From Nitrospirota bacterium (GTDB lineage: Bacteria; Nitrospirota; Thermodesulfovibrionia; Thermodesulfovibrionales; UBA6898): a DNA stretch of 64,000 nucleotides. The translations under genes and the position numbers were made by a program. The stretch spans positions 62,001 to 126,000 of the forward strand of contig JAJXTV010000001.1 in NCBI GenBank assembly GCA_021783515.1, in the 5' to 3' direction. This document shows positions 17,569 through 26,761 of this stretch, piece after piece (position 1 is the first letter of the stretch; each line of letters opens with the position of its first letter). The notes under the pieces were generated by a model. The model was not told the DNA's origin and did not search any database. It was given only the letters and a program-made list of their open reading frames with translations.

Positions 17569-18393
17569 TCAGGCCAGATATTCCCCGAGTGCCTCTTCCC
17601 AGTGGCGCGTATCGTCAAGCCCCTCGAGCCTCAGCATCGTATGCGCAAGCACCGAGTTCGCCGGTCTCTTCGCGGGCCGCGTGAACATCTCCGACGTGAC
17701 AGGCGTGATCCTCTTGCCGATCCCTTTCCTCCGGGCGATCGCGGCTGCAAACTCGTACCAGGAACATGTCCCCGAGTTCGTGACATGATAGACTCCGTAT
17801 CCCCTGCCGATGATCTCTTTCAGTTTTTTCGCCAGGTCAACGGTATAGGTGGGGGAGCCGATCTGGTCGTGCACCACATCAAGCCCGTCCCGCTCCGAAA
17901 GGAGCCTTCCGATCGTATCGACGAAGTTCTTCCCGTTCTTCCCGTACAGCCACGAGGTGCGCACAATGTAATACCGGTTCGTGTGGGACATGACGAACCG
18001 CTCCCCCATGAGCTTCGAAAACCCGTATTGGTTCACAGGGTTGGTCTCGTCCCATTCGTGATAAGGACCGCTCTTGCTGCCGTCAAAAACGTAATCGGTG
18101 CTGATCTGGACCACCGGACATCCTGTCTCATCGCAGGCGATAGCGATGTTCCTCGCACCGAGTCCGTTGACCCGGCACGCGAGGTCCGGCTCAGACTCGC
18201 ACCGGTCGACGTCGGTGAAAGCGGCCGCGTTGATCACGTAGTCCGGCCTCACCTCCCGGACCCGCCTGACAGTCGCATCGAGATCGGTAATGTCAAGCGA
18301 TTCGTAGGTGAGGCCGACGATCTCCACGTCCGAAAAGACACGCAGGATATCGCAGCCGAGCATGCCCTCTGACCCGGTCACCGCGATTCTCAT
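17569..18393 (-). CDS. rfbD: dTDP-4-dehydrorhamnose reductase
   Basis: This 274-aa extended SDR reduces dTDP-4-keto-L-rhamnose to dTDP-L-rhamnose. The Rossmann motif TGSEGMLG is at residues 6-13, STDYVFDG carries the catalytic threonine/aspartate region, and the YxxxK pair is in YGFSKLMGE. The ATG follows AGAGGG and overlaps the rfbB stop by 4 bp. It is the last rhamnose enzyme of the module. Confidence 0.92.
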   Translation of the reverse strand: MRIAVTGSEGMLGCDILRVFSDVEIVGLTYESLDITDLDATVRRVREVRPDYVINAAAFTDVDRCESEPDLACRVNGLGARNIAIACDETGCPVVQISTDYVFDGSKSGPYHEWDETNPVNQYGFSKLMGERFVMSHTNRYYIVRTSWLYGKNGKNFVDTIGRLLSERDGLDVVHDQIGSPTYTVDLAKKLKEIIGRGYGVYHVTNSGTCSWYEFAAAIARRKGIGKRITPVTSEMFTRPAKRPANSVLAHTMLRLEGLDDTRHWEEALGEYLA

Positions 18394-19415
18394 AAGATAG
18401 CCCTCTTTCCGTACTGCAGGTCGTAATACTCCCGGTATGCGCCCGAGATGATCCGCTCCCACCAGGGTCTGTGACTAAGATACCAGTCAACCGTCCCGTC
18501 GATGCCGCTTTCAAACGGCGTCGAGGGCCGCCAGCCCAGCTCCCTCTCTATTTTTGATGGATCGATCGCATACCTCCTGTCGTGGCCGGGCCTGTCTTTC
18601 ACAAAGGCGATAAGGCCGAGGAGCGACTCCTCCGGAGCGCCTGTCTTGCGGGCCACCGCAATAAGAAGTCTTCTCACAATGCCGATGTTCGCCTGTTCGT
18701 TCCTGCCGCCGATATTATAGACCTCTCCCGCACCGCCTTTATGGAACGCGGCATCCACCGCCGTGCAGTGGTCCCCGACGTAAAGCCAGTCGCGCACATT
18801 CAGCCCGTCCCCGTATACCGGCACCGGTCTGCCCTGCAGCGCATTGGCGATGACGAGCGGGATCAGCTTCTCGGGAAACTGGTAGGGCCCGTAATTATTC
18901 GAGCACCGCGTAATCACGACGTCGAGGCCGTAGGTCTCGCAGTAGGCCCTGGCGATGAGGTCCGATGAAGCCTTGCTCGCCGCATACGGGCTGTTCGGCA
19001 TAAGAGGGGAGGTTTCGTGAAAAGCCCCTTCCGCGAGCGAGCCGTATACCTCGTCGGTCGAGACATGGACCATCCTGCAGCCCCTCCTCCTCGCCTCCTC
19101 AAGCAGTGCCTGCGTCCCGAGCACGTTGGTCTGAAGAAAGGGCGCCGAGTCGAGAATGCTCCTGTCGACATGGCTCTCTGCGGCGAAATGGATAACGGCG
19201 TCGAAATCAAGCTTTTCCAGCAGCCCTTTGTCGCAGATGTCTCCCTTCACAAAACGGTATTTCTGGAGGGTCTCGATGTCAGAAAGGTTTTCGAGATTTC
19301 CGGCGTAGGTGAGCAGATCGAGATTGACGATCGTGTAGCCGGGATGGGCGGCGAGCATATGACGGATGAAATTCGAGCCGATAAACCCGGCCCCTCCCGT
19401 GACGAGGACCTTCAT
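18390..19415 (-). CDS. rfbB: dTDP-glucose 4,6-dehydratase
   Basis: This 341-aa NAD-dependent extended SDR makes dTDP-4-keto-6-deoxyglucose. Motifs are TGGAGFIGSN at residues 7-16, the active-site region STDEVYG, and YAASKA with the catalytic Tyr/Lys; RCSNNYGPYQFPEKLIP is diagnostic. The ATG at 19415 shares a base with the preceding stop (TGATG). A TTG one codon upstream is an alternative. Confidence 0.95.
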   Translation of the reverse strand: MKVLVTGGAGFIGSNFIRHMLAAHPGYTIVNLDLLTYAGNLENLSDIETLQKYRFVKGDICDKGLLEKLDFDAVIHFAAESHVDRSILDSAPFLQTNVLGTQALLEEARRRGCRMVHVSTDEVYGSLAEGAFHETSPLMPNSPYAASKASSDLIARAYCETYGLDVVITRCSNNYGPYQFPEKLIPLVIANALQGRPVPVYGDGLNVRDWLYVGDHCTAVDAAFHKGGAGEVYNIGGRNEQANIGIVRRLLIAVARKTGAPEESLLGLIAFVKDRPGHDRRYAIDPSKIERELGWRPSTPFESGIDGTVDWYLSHRPWWERIISGAYREYYDLQYGKRAIL

Positions 19416-19858
19416 CAATCGATCCTGAACGGCGAGCCCGGATCGTCTTCATATCGGATCTCGTCCACCGGCCCCGACCTGCCCTCCCCCCGGTACAGCC
19501 TGTCCGGCAGGTTCAGGACGAGGGCCGCGGAATCCCCGGTGTTCTTGTACGCATGCACCACGCCGGGCGGCACCACCGCGATAAACGGGGCCTCCCCGCC
19601 GCCGTCATGGACGATATTCTTCCCGAAAGTCGCCGACCCTTTTCTGTTGTCCCACAGATAGAGTCTGAACCTCCCGAAAAAACAGAACAGATCGGTCTGC
19701 TCGACATGTTCGTGCGGCCCCCTGGCCACCCCCGGTTTCGTCATCGAGACGTACGACATGACCGCCCGGTAATCCGTTTCGTCGTTCCTGAATATCTCTG
19801 CAAGCCAGCCCCGGCCGTCGGTATAGACGGCAAGCTCCCTGATCACCAGGCCTTCCAT
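19415..19858 (-). CDS. dTDP-4-dehydrorhamnose 3,5-epimerase-like cupin
   Basis: This 147-aa cupin has features of the RfbC/RmlC family (RGWLAEIFR, GVARGPHEHVEQTDLF, VPPGVVHAY). Classical RmlC is about 180 aa and has RGLHxQ where this protein has RGPHEH, so it belongs to a shorter subfamily. Its position between rfbA-like and rfbB genes argues for epimerase or isomerase action on the dTDP-4-keto sugar, but a variant 6-deoxysugar product is possible. It begins 5 bp after the thymidylyltransferase gene. Confidence 0.7.
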   Translation of the reverse strand: MEGLVIRELAVYTDGRGWLAEIFRNDETDYRAVMSYVSMTKPGVARGPHEHVEQTDLFCFFGRFRLYLWDNRKGSATFGKNIVHDGGGEAPFIAVVPPGVVHAYKNTGDSAALVLNLPDRLYRGEGRSGPVDEIRYEDDPGSPFRID

Positions 19859-19863
19859 GTTTC

Positions 19864-20928
19864 CTACACCTCCATGACCGAATCGTCGCCCAGCATGAGT
19901 CTGAGCGCGCCGTGCCTGCTGTTCTTTACTATCCTGACCCTCCTGCCGATGAGGCTCTCGTCCAGACGCTCGATATTGAGCACCTCGCTGCCGTTCATCA
20001 CGACGGAGTGTTCTATCGAGGAGTTGACCACCCGCACGTTGTCGCCGATGCTCGTGTGCGGTCCGATAAAGGAGTTCTCGATGATCGTATGCTCCCCGAT
20101 CACGACCGGGCCGCGTATGGTGCTGCCCTTCACGAGGGACGTCTCGTGAAGCGACACCCTCCCCAAGATCCTGCTCGACTTGTCGACAGTGCCGGCGACG
20201 TCTTTTTTGCCCCATTCGTCCAGGACGATCGCGTTGGCCGTCAAAAGGTCGTCCTTCTTGCCGGTGTCGAGCCACCAGGAATCGAGCACGAAGCTTCTCA
20301 CCCGCTTCCCCATGAGAATCAGTTCCTGGATCGCATCGGTGATCTCGAGCTCTCCCCTCTTGGAGGGTTTGATCCGGCCGATCGCAGCGTGTATCTTAGG
20401 CGAAAAAATATACACTCCCACCAGCGCAAGGTTCGAGGGAGGTTCGTCAGGCTTTTCGATCAGCCTGATGATATTGCCCTTGTCAGAGACCTCTGCGACG
20501 CCGAACTGTTTCGGATTGTCCACTTCCTTCAGAAGAATGAGCGCGTCTGACTTCTTTTTCGAAAAATCCTCGACGAACTTTCCGATGTCCCTGCCGATGA
20601 GGTTGTCGCCGAGATACATTACAAACGGGGACTTCTTCAAAAACGGCAGCGCCGTCTTCACCGCGTGCGCGAGGCCCGCCGGCGCGGCCTGGGGGATATA
20701 ACTTATCTTCGCGCCCCACCTCCGGCCGTCGCCGACCGTCTCGCGTATCTCTTCGCCCGTCTCCGGAGAAATAATGATGCCGATATCCCTGATCCCCGCA
20801 CGCACGATATTGTCGATGCAGTAAAAAAGGATGGGCCTGTTGGCAACCGGGACAAGCTGCTTTGCGCCTGAATAGGTAAGCGGCCTGAGGCGAGTTCCCT
20901 TCCCGCCGCTCAAAATCAACGCCTTCAT
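19864..20928 (-). CDS. rfbA: Glucose-1-phosphate thymidylyltransferase, long form
   Basis: This 354-aa enzyme makes dTDP-glucose from dTTP and glucose-1-phosphate. The N-terminal nucleotidyltransferase domain starts with ILSGGKGTRLRPLT and contains EKPDEPPSNLALVGVY. A C-terminal left-handed beta-helix follows (hexapeptide pattern near residues 255-350), so this is the long archaeal/actinobacterial-type enzyme, not the 290-aa enterobacterial RmlA. It is the first gene of the rhamnose module. A promoter lies so close that the mRNA may be leaderless. Confidence 0.92.
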   Translation of the reverse strand: MKALILSGGKGTRLRPLTYSGAKQLVPVANRPILFYCIDNIVRAGIRDIGIIISPETGEEIRETVGDGRRWGAKISYIPQAAPAGLAHAVKTALPFLKKSPFVMYLGDNLIGRDIGKFVEDFSKKKSDALILLKEVDNPKQFGVAEVSDKGNIIRLIEKPDEPPSNLALVGVYIFSPKIHAAIGRIKPSKRGELEITDAIQELILMGKRVRSFVLDSWWLDTGKKDDLLTANAIVLDEWGKKDVAGTVDKSSRILGRVSLHETSLVKGSTIRGPVVIGEHTIIENSFIGPHTSIGDNVRVVNSSIEHSVVMNGSEVLNIERLDESLIGRRVRIVKNSRHGALRLMLGDDSVMEV

Positions 20929-20935
20929 GCGGTAT

Positions 20936-20965
20936 ATGATAGCCGAAGGAAAGACGGAAATTCAA
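20936..20965 (-). promoter_or_regulatory. Sigma-70-like promoter of the rhamnose module
   Basis: On the minus strand TTGAAT (20965-20960) and TATCAT (20941-20936) are spaced by 18 bases. The -10 ends 7 bases before the rfbA-like ATG at 20928, which would place the transcript start at or next to the start codon. Confidence 0.45.
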
Positions 20966-21000
20966 TTCTGCTCAGGAAGACGCGCCTCCCGCGCGGCATT

Positions 21001-21687
21001 CTAATCCTGCGGGACCCGCGGAGGAATATAGGCGGGCACCTTTTCGGATGGTTCGGAAGGGGTTTCTTCCTTATATCCCTCCTCATTCGCAGGCTCATCG
21101 GCCGGTTCCGGCTTCGGACGGACCGCCTCTTTTTCCCCGAAGGGCGGCAGTATCCTCCTGGAGGCGGGCGGGTTCTTCCTGATCCGCGGCATGCTCCCCG
21201 CCGGCACCGTCGAGGCCGAGACGGCGCGCCTTTCCGCGGGAGCCGCGGCATCCGGTCCGGCGGTCGCGGAGGGTGCCGTCCCCGAGCCGTATATCTCGAC
21301 CTTGCTCACCGCGCCGGCCGAGTCATACCGTATCAAGTAGTTTTTCTCCTGGACCAGCGCCAGGAGTCTGGAGAGCCCCCTTTCGAGACCGAGCCCCCTG
21401 AACGAGGTCGTCACCTTCTTTGCGTACACACCGCTGCTGATCTCGACCTTGATCCCGGATTTTGCCGCGATCGCCTTCATCACGTCTCCGAAACCGGCGT
21501 CGACAAGTTCCACGCTGAGGCGGCCGTCGGCGAATGCGATCCGGGAAAGAGGTTTCGCTTCTTCGGCCTGAGGGGCCGGCGCCCCGTCTTCAGAACCGGC
21601 GGAGGCCCCGTCGGGCGTCCCTGCATAAGCCGGGACGCAGACAAGACATGCCAGACAGAAGAAAACGGACAGGCTCCAACTACGCAT
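21001..21687 (-). CDS. Secreted STN-like domain protein
   Basis: This 228-aa protein has a signal peptide (to about residue 22, VPAYAG). A domain of about 75 residues (51-127; LSVELVDAGFGDVMKAIA, then YLIRY) matches the secretin/TonB short N-terminal (STN) pattern. The rest is a proline/glutamate-rich low-complexity tail ending IPPRVPQD. STN domains normally precede a secretin or TonB barrel; none is present or adjacent. The gene overlaps fusA by 8 bp. It may be an adapter for a periplasmic partner encoded elsewhere; its role is unknown. Confidence 0.65.
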   Translation of the reverse strand: MRSWSLSVFFCLACLVCVPAYAGTPDGASAGSEDGAPAPQAEEAKPLSRIAFADGRLSVELVDAGFGDVMKAIAAKSGIKVEISSGVYAKKVTTSFRGLGLERGLSRLLALVQEKNYLIRYDSAGAVSKVEIYGSGTAPSATAGPDAAAPAERRAVSASTVPAGSMPRIRKNPPASRRILPPFGEKEAVRPKPEPADEPANEEGYKEETPSEPSEKVPAYIPPRVPQD

Positions 21688-23776
21688 GCTTTTCTTCTTT
21701 TTGTGCCTGCCTCTCGCTGATGATCTTCTGCGACAGATGGGCAGGGACCTCGTCGTAATGCGAAAATTCCATCGAGTAGAGTCCCCTCCCGGAGGTGAGA
21801 CTATGGAGCTGGTTGGCGTAGGTGAGCATCTCGGACATCGGGACGAGCGCCATGATCTTCTGGTTCCCTCCGGCCTGGGGCTCGACGCCCTGGACCTTCC
21901 CCCTCTTGGAGTTGAGGTCGCCGATCACCGCCCCGAGTGCATCGTCGGGCGTAGTCACCTCCACCTTCATCACCGGCTCGAGAAGGACCGGCTTTGCCTC
22001 GGTCACCGCCTTCTTGATCGCCATCGAGCCGGCGATCTTGAACGCCATTTCGGAGGAGTCGACCGTATGGTAGGAGCCGTCAAAGAGCGTGACCCGAAAG
22101 TCGACAAGCGGATACCCGGCGATCACTCCTTCGTGCATAGCCTCGACGATCCCCTTTTCGACAGCCGGGATATACTGTCTCGGGATAGCGCCGCCGACGA
22201 TCTTGTCGACGAATTCGAAGCCCGTTCCCCGCGCCAGCGGTTCCACCTTGATATGGCAGTCGCCGTACTGGCCCTTGCCGCCGGACTGCTTCTTGTACTT
22301 GCCCTGGACGCTCGTGGCGCCCTTTATCGTCTCCCGGTAGGGGATCTTCGGCATCTTCATCTCGACCTCGACCCCGAACCTCCTCTTGAGGCGTTCGAGC
22401 GAGACCTCGACGTGGACCTGCCCCATGCCGGACAGCAGCATCTCCTTCGTCTCCTCGTCGCGGGAAAACCGCAGAGTAGGGTCTTCTTCGAGTACGCGGT
22501 GCAGGCTCTGGCTCACCTTCTCTTCATCCCCCTTGCTCTTCGGAGCGATCGCATAGGAGATTATCGGGTCGGCAAATTTCACTTTCTCGAAGACGAGCGG
22601 CTTCGCCTCGTCGCAGAACGTATCCCCGGTGTTCGTCCCTTTCAGCTTCGCCACGACGCCGATCTCGCCCGCCCCGAGCGCCTGCGCCGGGGTCTGCTTC
22701 TTGCCGAGCAGATAGAAAATCTGTCCGACGCGCTCCTTGGCGTCCGCCGTCGAGTTATACACCGTCGAGTCGGCCTTCAGCGTGCCGGAATAGACCCTGA
22801 AGAGGGAAAGCTTCCCCGCATAGGGGTCGGCGATCGTCTTAAAGACGTATGCGGACAGGGGCTCGTTCTCGGCCGGCTTCCTCACGACATCCGCCTGGTC
22901 TTTGGGGTTCTTTCCCTTAACCGGCGAGATGGACGCCATCTCCACCGGAGAGGGCAGGCAGAGAATGATCGAATCCAGGAGGCTGGGTATCCCGATATTC
23001 TTCACGGCAGACCCGCAGGCGACCGGGATGAACTTCCTCGTCAGGGAGCCCTCTTTGATCCCGTTTATGATCTCGTCCTGGGTCAGCACGCCGCCCTCGA
23101 GATACTTTTCAAGAAGCTTGTCGTCGGATTCGGCGATCTTTTCGATCAGCTTCTTGCGGTACGCGTCCGCCTCCGCCTTCATTTCAGCCGGGATCTCCGT
23201 CTCCTCGGCCTTGCCGTTTGCAAAGCGGTAGGCCTTCATATTTACCACGTCGATCACGCCGGAAAAGCTTTCGCCCGCGCCTATCGGTATCTGAAGCGGG
23301 ATCCCCTCCGTGTCGAACGATTTTTCGAGCTCGCCCAGCGCCCGCTCGAAGTTCGCAGTTTCCTTGTCCATCTTGTTGACGAAGACGATCCGCGGCACCT
23401 CGACCTCGCAGGCGTATTTCCAGACCTTCTCGGTCTCGGCCTTGACGCCTGACATGGCGCTGACGATAATCACCGCGCCGTCGGCCACCCGGAGGCACGC
23501 CCTCGTGTCCTCGATGAAATTGATGAAGCCGGGCGTGTCCATCAGGTTGATCCGGTGCTTGTCCCAGTCGCAGTAGGCGAGCGAAGAGGTGATCGTGATC
23601 TTCCGGTCGATCTCCTCCGGCTCGTAATCGGTGACCGTGGTGCCGTCCTGGACGTTGCCGAGCCTGTCGGTCATGCCCGCATCGTAGAGCATCGCCTCGA
23701 CCAGAGACGTCTTCCCCGCGCCTCCGTGGGCGATCACCGCCACATTCCTGATCTTCGCTACCTCAACGTTTGCCAT
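21680..23776 (-). CDS. fusA: Elongation factor G-like GTPase
   Basis: This 698-aa translational GTPase has all EF-G domains: G domain with P-loop AHGGAGKTS, switch region, DTPGF and NKMD; then domains II-V. The P-loop (GGAGKT) and the sequence place it in the EF-G2/FusA2 group found beside canonical EF-G in many anaerobes; no rpsL/rpsG/tuf neighbours are seen. Functions of EF-G2 proteins vary, and translocation or ribosome recycling is possible. The ATG follows AAGGGGG. A canonical EF-G is probably encoded elsewhere. Confidence 0.92.
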   Translation of the reverse strand: MANVEVAKIRNVAVIAHGGAGKTSLVEAMLYDAGMTDRLGNVQDGTTVTDYEPEEIDRKITITSSLAYCDWDKHRINLMDTPGFINFIEDTRACLRVADGAVIIVSAMSGVKAETEKVWKYACEVEVPRIVFVNKMDKETANFERALGELEKSFDTEGIPLQIPIGAGESFSGVIDVVNMKAYRFANGKAEETEIPAEMKAEADAYRKKLIEKIAESDDKLLEKYLEGGVLTQDEIINGIKEGSLTRKFIPVACGSAVKNIGIPSLLDSIILCLPSPVEMASISPVKGKNPKDQADVVRKPAENEPLSAYVFKTIADPYAGKLSLFRVYSGTLKADSTVYNSTADAKERVGQIFYLLGKKQTPAQALGAGEIGVVAKLKGTNTGDTFCDEAKPLVFEKVKFADPIISYAIAPKSKGDEEKVSQSLHRVLEEDPTLRFSRDEETKEMLLSGMGQVHVEVSLERLKRRFGVEVEMKMPKIPYRETIKGATSVQGKYKKQSGGKGQYGDCHIKVEPLARGTGFEFVDKIVGGAIPRQYIPAVEKGIVEAMHEGVIAGYPLVDFRVTLFDGSYHTVDSSEMAFKIAGSMAIKKAVTEAKPVLLEPVMKVEVTTPDDALGAVIGDLNSKRGKVQGVEPQAGGNQKIMALVPMSEMLTYANQLHSLTSGRGLYSMEFSHYDEVPAHLSQKIISERQAQKEEKHA

Positions 23777-23831
23777 GAAGCCCCCTTATATCAAGAAATT
23801 GCTTCCGGGACCGTTCGAGGAACGGCCGGTA

Positions 23832-24260
23832 TTAATTCAATATCTCTTCGATGATAGGTCTGGACTCCGTCTTTTCGGCCGCACGACCCGCCCAGATCTT
23901 TACGATGAAGAACGACAGGATAAACGCTGCAAATCCGAAAATCGCGGACAGGACATCGGGGTCTCTGCCGGGAAGGAATCTGCTCATCACTTCCTTGCCG
24001 AAGACGGCGCCGGCCACGAGCATGACCGCGGGAAGCCCGTATACCAGCATCGTGCCCTTCATATAGACATAGGATTTTATCGAAACCTTCACCCTCTGGC
24101 CGACCTTCGCGCCGACCTCGTTGAAAGCCTCGATCTCCATCCCCTGGTCTTCGGGCTTACAGACGCCCATCGTGCAGCCCTCGCAGGCGCTCTTCTTCGC
24201 GATCTGGACCATGGCGGTCACGCCCTGAACGCTCCTGACAACCCCGATTTCTTCTACCAC
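23832..24260 (-). CDS. rseC: RseC/MucC-like SoxR-reducing family protein
   Basis: This 142-aa inner-membrane protein has an N-terminal beta domain with a cysteine cluster (SACEGCTMGVC, C25, C28, C34) and two membrane helices (about 70-90 and 100-122). The family includes RseC of the sigma-E operon and partners of Rnf-type reduction of SoxR. No sigma-E or rnf genes are adjacent. The GTG start at 24260 lies 6 bases from an extended -10 box, so the mRNA may be leaderless. It is followed by fusA. Confidence 0.82.
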   Translation of the reverse strand: MVEEIGVVRSVQGVTAMVQIAKKSACEGCTMGVCKPEDQGMEIEAFNEVGAKVGQRVKVSIKSYVYMKGTMLVYGLPAVMLVAGAVFGKEVMSRFLPGRDPDVLSAIFGFAAFILSFFIVKIWAGRAAEKTESRPIIEEILN

Positions 24261-24266
24261 ATAAGC

Positions 24267-24277
24267 ATTTTACCACA
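24267..24277 (-). promoter_or_regulatory. Extended -10 promoter of rseC
   Basis: The minus strand reads TGTGGTAAAAT, a TG-N-TAAAAT extended -10 box. Predicted initiation coincides with the GTG start at 24260. No -35 of note. Confidence 0.45.
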
Positions 24278-24340
24278 GCGAGTTTTAAAAAATCTGTGGG
24301 AGGCGGAAGATCACCGGCAGGGACGAGATCACGCGGAATG

Positions 24341-26761
24341 TTATCGGCGGCTCTCCCGCCTGCCCAGGAAAGAGAGGAAGATTATCATCCCGGAAGCGGT
24401 CAGGAGACCGGCATAATACAGCACCAGACCTATTTTGTAATGCACCGGGTCAAAGACAAACCGCACCGTGTGTAAGCCCTTTTTCAGATACACCGCCTTC
24501 GAGTTATAGTTCGCTATCTCTACCGGAATCTCGCTTTCTCCGTCAAAAGCCCTCCAGTATCTGCTCCACCCGTCCCCGTAAAGAAGGTAGCCGTCTTTGT
24601 CATTTTTCACCGATATCGCAATATCGTTCGGGGAAAACTCCTGCACGGAAAGGGAATATCCCTTGGTGTTGAGAAACCGGCCTGCGTCGGACCTGGCATC
24701 TTCCATGAGCGTCCGGTTCCGCAGGAGATATTGCGAGACGAAATCCCTAAGTGGGAAAGGAGAGAGCCCCGTCACGTCTTCGTATCGGGAAAGGTCCTTC
24801 ACTTCTTCCTGCCCTTCACGCAGCCAAGCGGCGTCTTCGACCACCAAACCGCCGGCGGCCCCCTCTTCGGAGGCCCTCTCGAAGTATTCGAGGGCCTGCC
24901 TTCTGGTCATCGTCCTGACCTCACTGCCGGAAGGGAAGAACCGTACGACCGGCTCGCGCACACCGCCGATCCCCAACTGAGTCGGGAGGGGGACGTTGGT
25001 CAGAAGATCATAGTACCTCTTTGTCGAGAAAAGACTATTGTTATTGCCGTAGATCAGGACCCCCTTCACCTTCATGATACTCTCTCCAAACGCCAGCCCG
25101 GGCAGGGATGCGACCGGCTCGCGAAAATACTGAAAACCGTCCATCGGACGGCTGCCGATCCCGACAATACGGTCGAGCTGTCCCCTGTCCGTCAGCATGT
25201 CCCGCTTATAGAGGTAGTTATAAAGAAAGAGGTCTGCGAAGATGAGCGACACAAGTACGAGACAAACCGTCTTGGGGGTCGTCCTGCCGTTGGCAAAGAG
25301 AACGATAACGACAACAAAAAAAGCGAGCTGGGCCATCGCAAAGAGGTCCTGATTCGAGGCGGCGACGATCTTCCCCCCGAAAAACCAAGTGATCGCGACC
25401 TTCAGGAGAAGAATGACGGCGGCTAGCGCAAGGATCTGTTGGTATTTCTCACTCACCAGCTTCGTAAATCTGTCCCCCTCGACCAGCAGTCGCAGCCCAA
25501 TGCTCAGAAGCATGCAGAGGTAGAAGAGGGAAAACGCGGTCAGCGTTTCCCTCACGTCGATCATCCTGAGCGGTGGGAATATGGCGTTGAAGATCTGCTG
25601 GAGCGCATTATAGGGATGGCCGCTCATCCCTTCGAAGCTGAACATATTGACCGTGACAAGCGCCAGCATGATGACCGCAAGCCACCGATAGCGGGACCTG
25701 GAATAAAGAAGTCCCAGAATGCAGAAGATAAGAGGGATCAGGCCGATATACTGGTTGATTTCGGCCATATAATCGTTCTGCGCAAAGTACGGCAGGTCCC
25801 ACATCTCGGGATAGAGCAGGTTCACGATATTGCCGTATGAATCGAATACTCCCTTTTCGCCGTAGAATCTTTCTGAGAGACTCGAACTCCCCACGTCAGA
25901 CGCGACGATTTTCTTCAGATTGCCGTCATTCTTCTGGGCGATCCTGAGGACGGGGAAAAGTTCTCCCCCCGATGCGTCTCGGGCCATGACCGCAAGGGGC
26001 GGGGCGGCCATCATCCCCGCAACCAGGAGCACCCCTGCAAAGGGCAGCCAGACTTTTCTTCTGCGGAAGGAGACGGCAAATTCCCCGAAACGGACTATCC
26101 CGAGCAGGAACAACACGATACTGAAGCATATGATATTGAAAAGATAATAGGCGGGTATGTAGACATTCATGCTGATACCGGAGACGAGGGCAAGACAGGC
26201 CAGATAGAAAAGCCTTCGTCTTCCCGAGGGATCCTCGGCGAACCGCAGAAGGAAATAGAGCGCAAACGGCGTCAGATAAATGACGTCGACCTCGCCGTAC
26301 TGCTTGAAATATCCCGGCGGCAGCGCGAAAAAAAAGACCAGCGCCGCGATCAGGGCGGAGACGCCCGATCCGGAGATGTGCCGGTAAAGAACGAACGCCC
26401 CGGCCGCCAGAATGAACAGCCGGAAGAGGCGGAAATAGACGTACAGCGTCAGCGTCGAAACGCCTGCCGTCTTCCCTATCAGCGCGAAGAACAGGACAAG
26501 CGGATCCAGAAGACCGTGGTGTGAGATATTCGGATAAAAATACGTCCCCGTCATCAGGTAAGGGTCCCAATAGGGGAAATGACCGGCAAGAAGGCTCTCG
26601 ATATAAAAATGGAAGCTCCCATACCAGGTGATCGAGTCATGGACGAAGACCTCCCTGCCGGCAAGCAATCCGTAAAAGATGAAACAGAACGCGGCGAGTG
26701 CGGCGATCACCACCCATCTCGAGAGAGAGGCGTCGAAAGAGGACGGCCGACCCTCTGTCAT
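24341..26761 (-). CDS. YfhO-like polytopic membrane protein
   Basis: This 806-aa protein has about twelve hydrophobic segments in its first 560 residues and a soluble C-terminal portion with one or two more helices at the end. The first loop contains VFVHDSITW and YWDPYLMTG, resembling the YfhO/GT-C group, whose members transfer sugars from lipid carriers. I read the C-terminal region as a periplasmic domain. The ATG at 26761 overlaps the SDR stop (ATGA), which favours it over a slightly longer start. The sugar donor and acceptor are unknown. Confidence 0.75.
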   Translation of the reverse strand: MTEGRPSSFDASLSRWVVIAALAAFCFIFYGLLAGREVFVHDSITWYGSFHFYIESLLAGHFPYWDPYLMTGTYFYPNISHHGLLDPLVLFFALIGKTAGVSTLTLYVYFRLFRLFILAAGAFVLYRHISGSGVSALIAALVFFFALPPGYFKQYGEVDVIYLTPFALYFLLRFAEDPSGRRRLFYLACLALVSGISMNVYIPAYYLFNIICFSIVLFLLGIVRFGEFAVSFRRRKVWLPFAGVLLVAGMMAAPPLAVMARDASGGELFPVLRIAQKNDGNLKKIVASDVGSSSLSERFYGEKGVFDSYGNIVNLLYPEMWDLPYFAQNDYMAEINQYIGLIPLIFCILGLLYSRSRYRWLAVIMLALVTVNMFSFEGMSGHPYNALQQIFNAIFPPLRMIDVRETLTAFSLFYLCMLLSIGLRLLVEGDRFTKLVSEKYQQILALAAVILLLKVAITWFFGGKIVAASNQDLFAMAQLAFFVVVIVLFANGRTTPKTVCLVLVSLIFADLFLYNYLYKRDMLTDRGQLDRIVGIGSRPMDGFQYFREPVASLPGLAFGESIMKVKGVLIYGNNNSLFSTKRYYDLLTNVPLPTQLGIGGVREPVVRFFPSGSEVRTMTRRQALEYFERASEEGAAGGLVVEDAAWLREGQEEVKDLSRYEDVTGLSPFPLRDFVSQYLLRNRTLMEDARSDAGRFLNTKGYSLSVQEFSPNDIAISVKNDKDGYLLYGDGWSRYWRAFDGESEIPVEIANYNSKAVYLKKGLHTVRFVFDPVHYKIGLVLYYAGLLTASGMIIFLSFLGRRESRR

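Noticed and set aside
21686-23452. 588-codon plus-strand frame opposite the EF-G gene
   Set aside because: The EF-G frame has all GTPase motifs in order; this frame has none.
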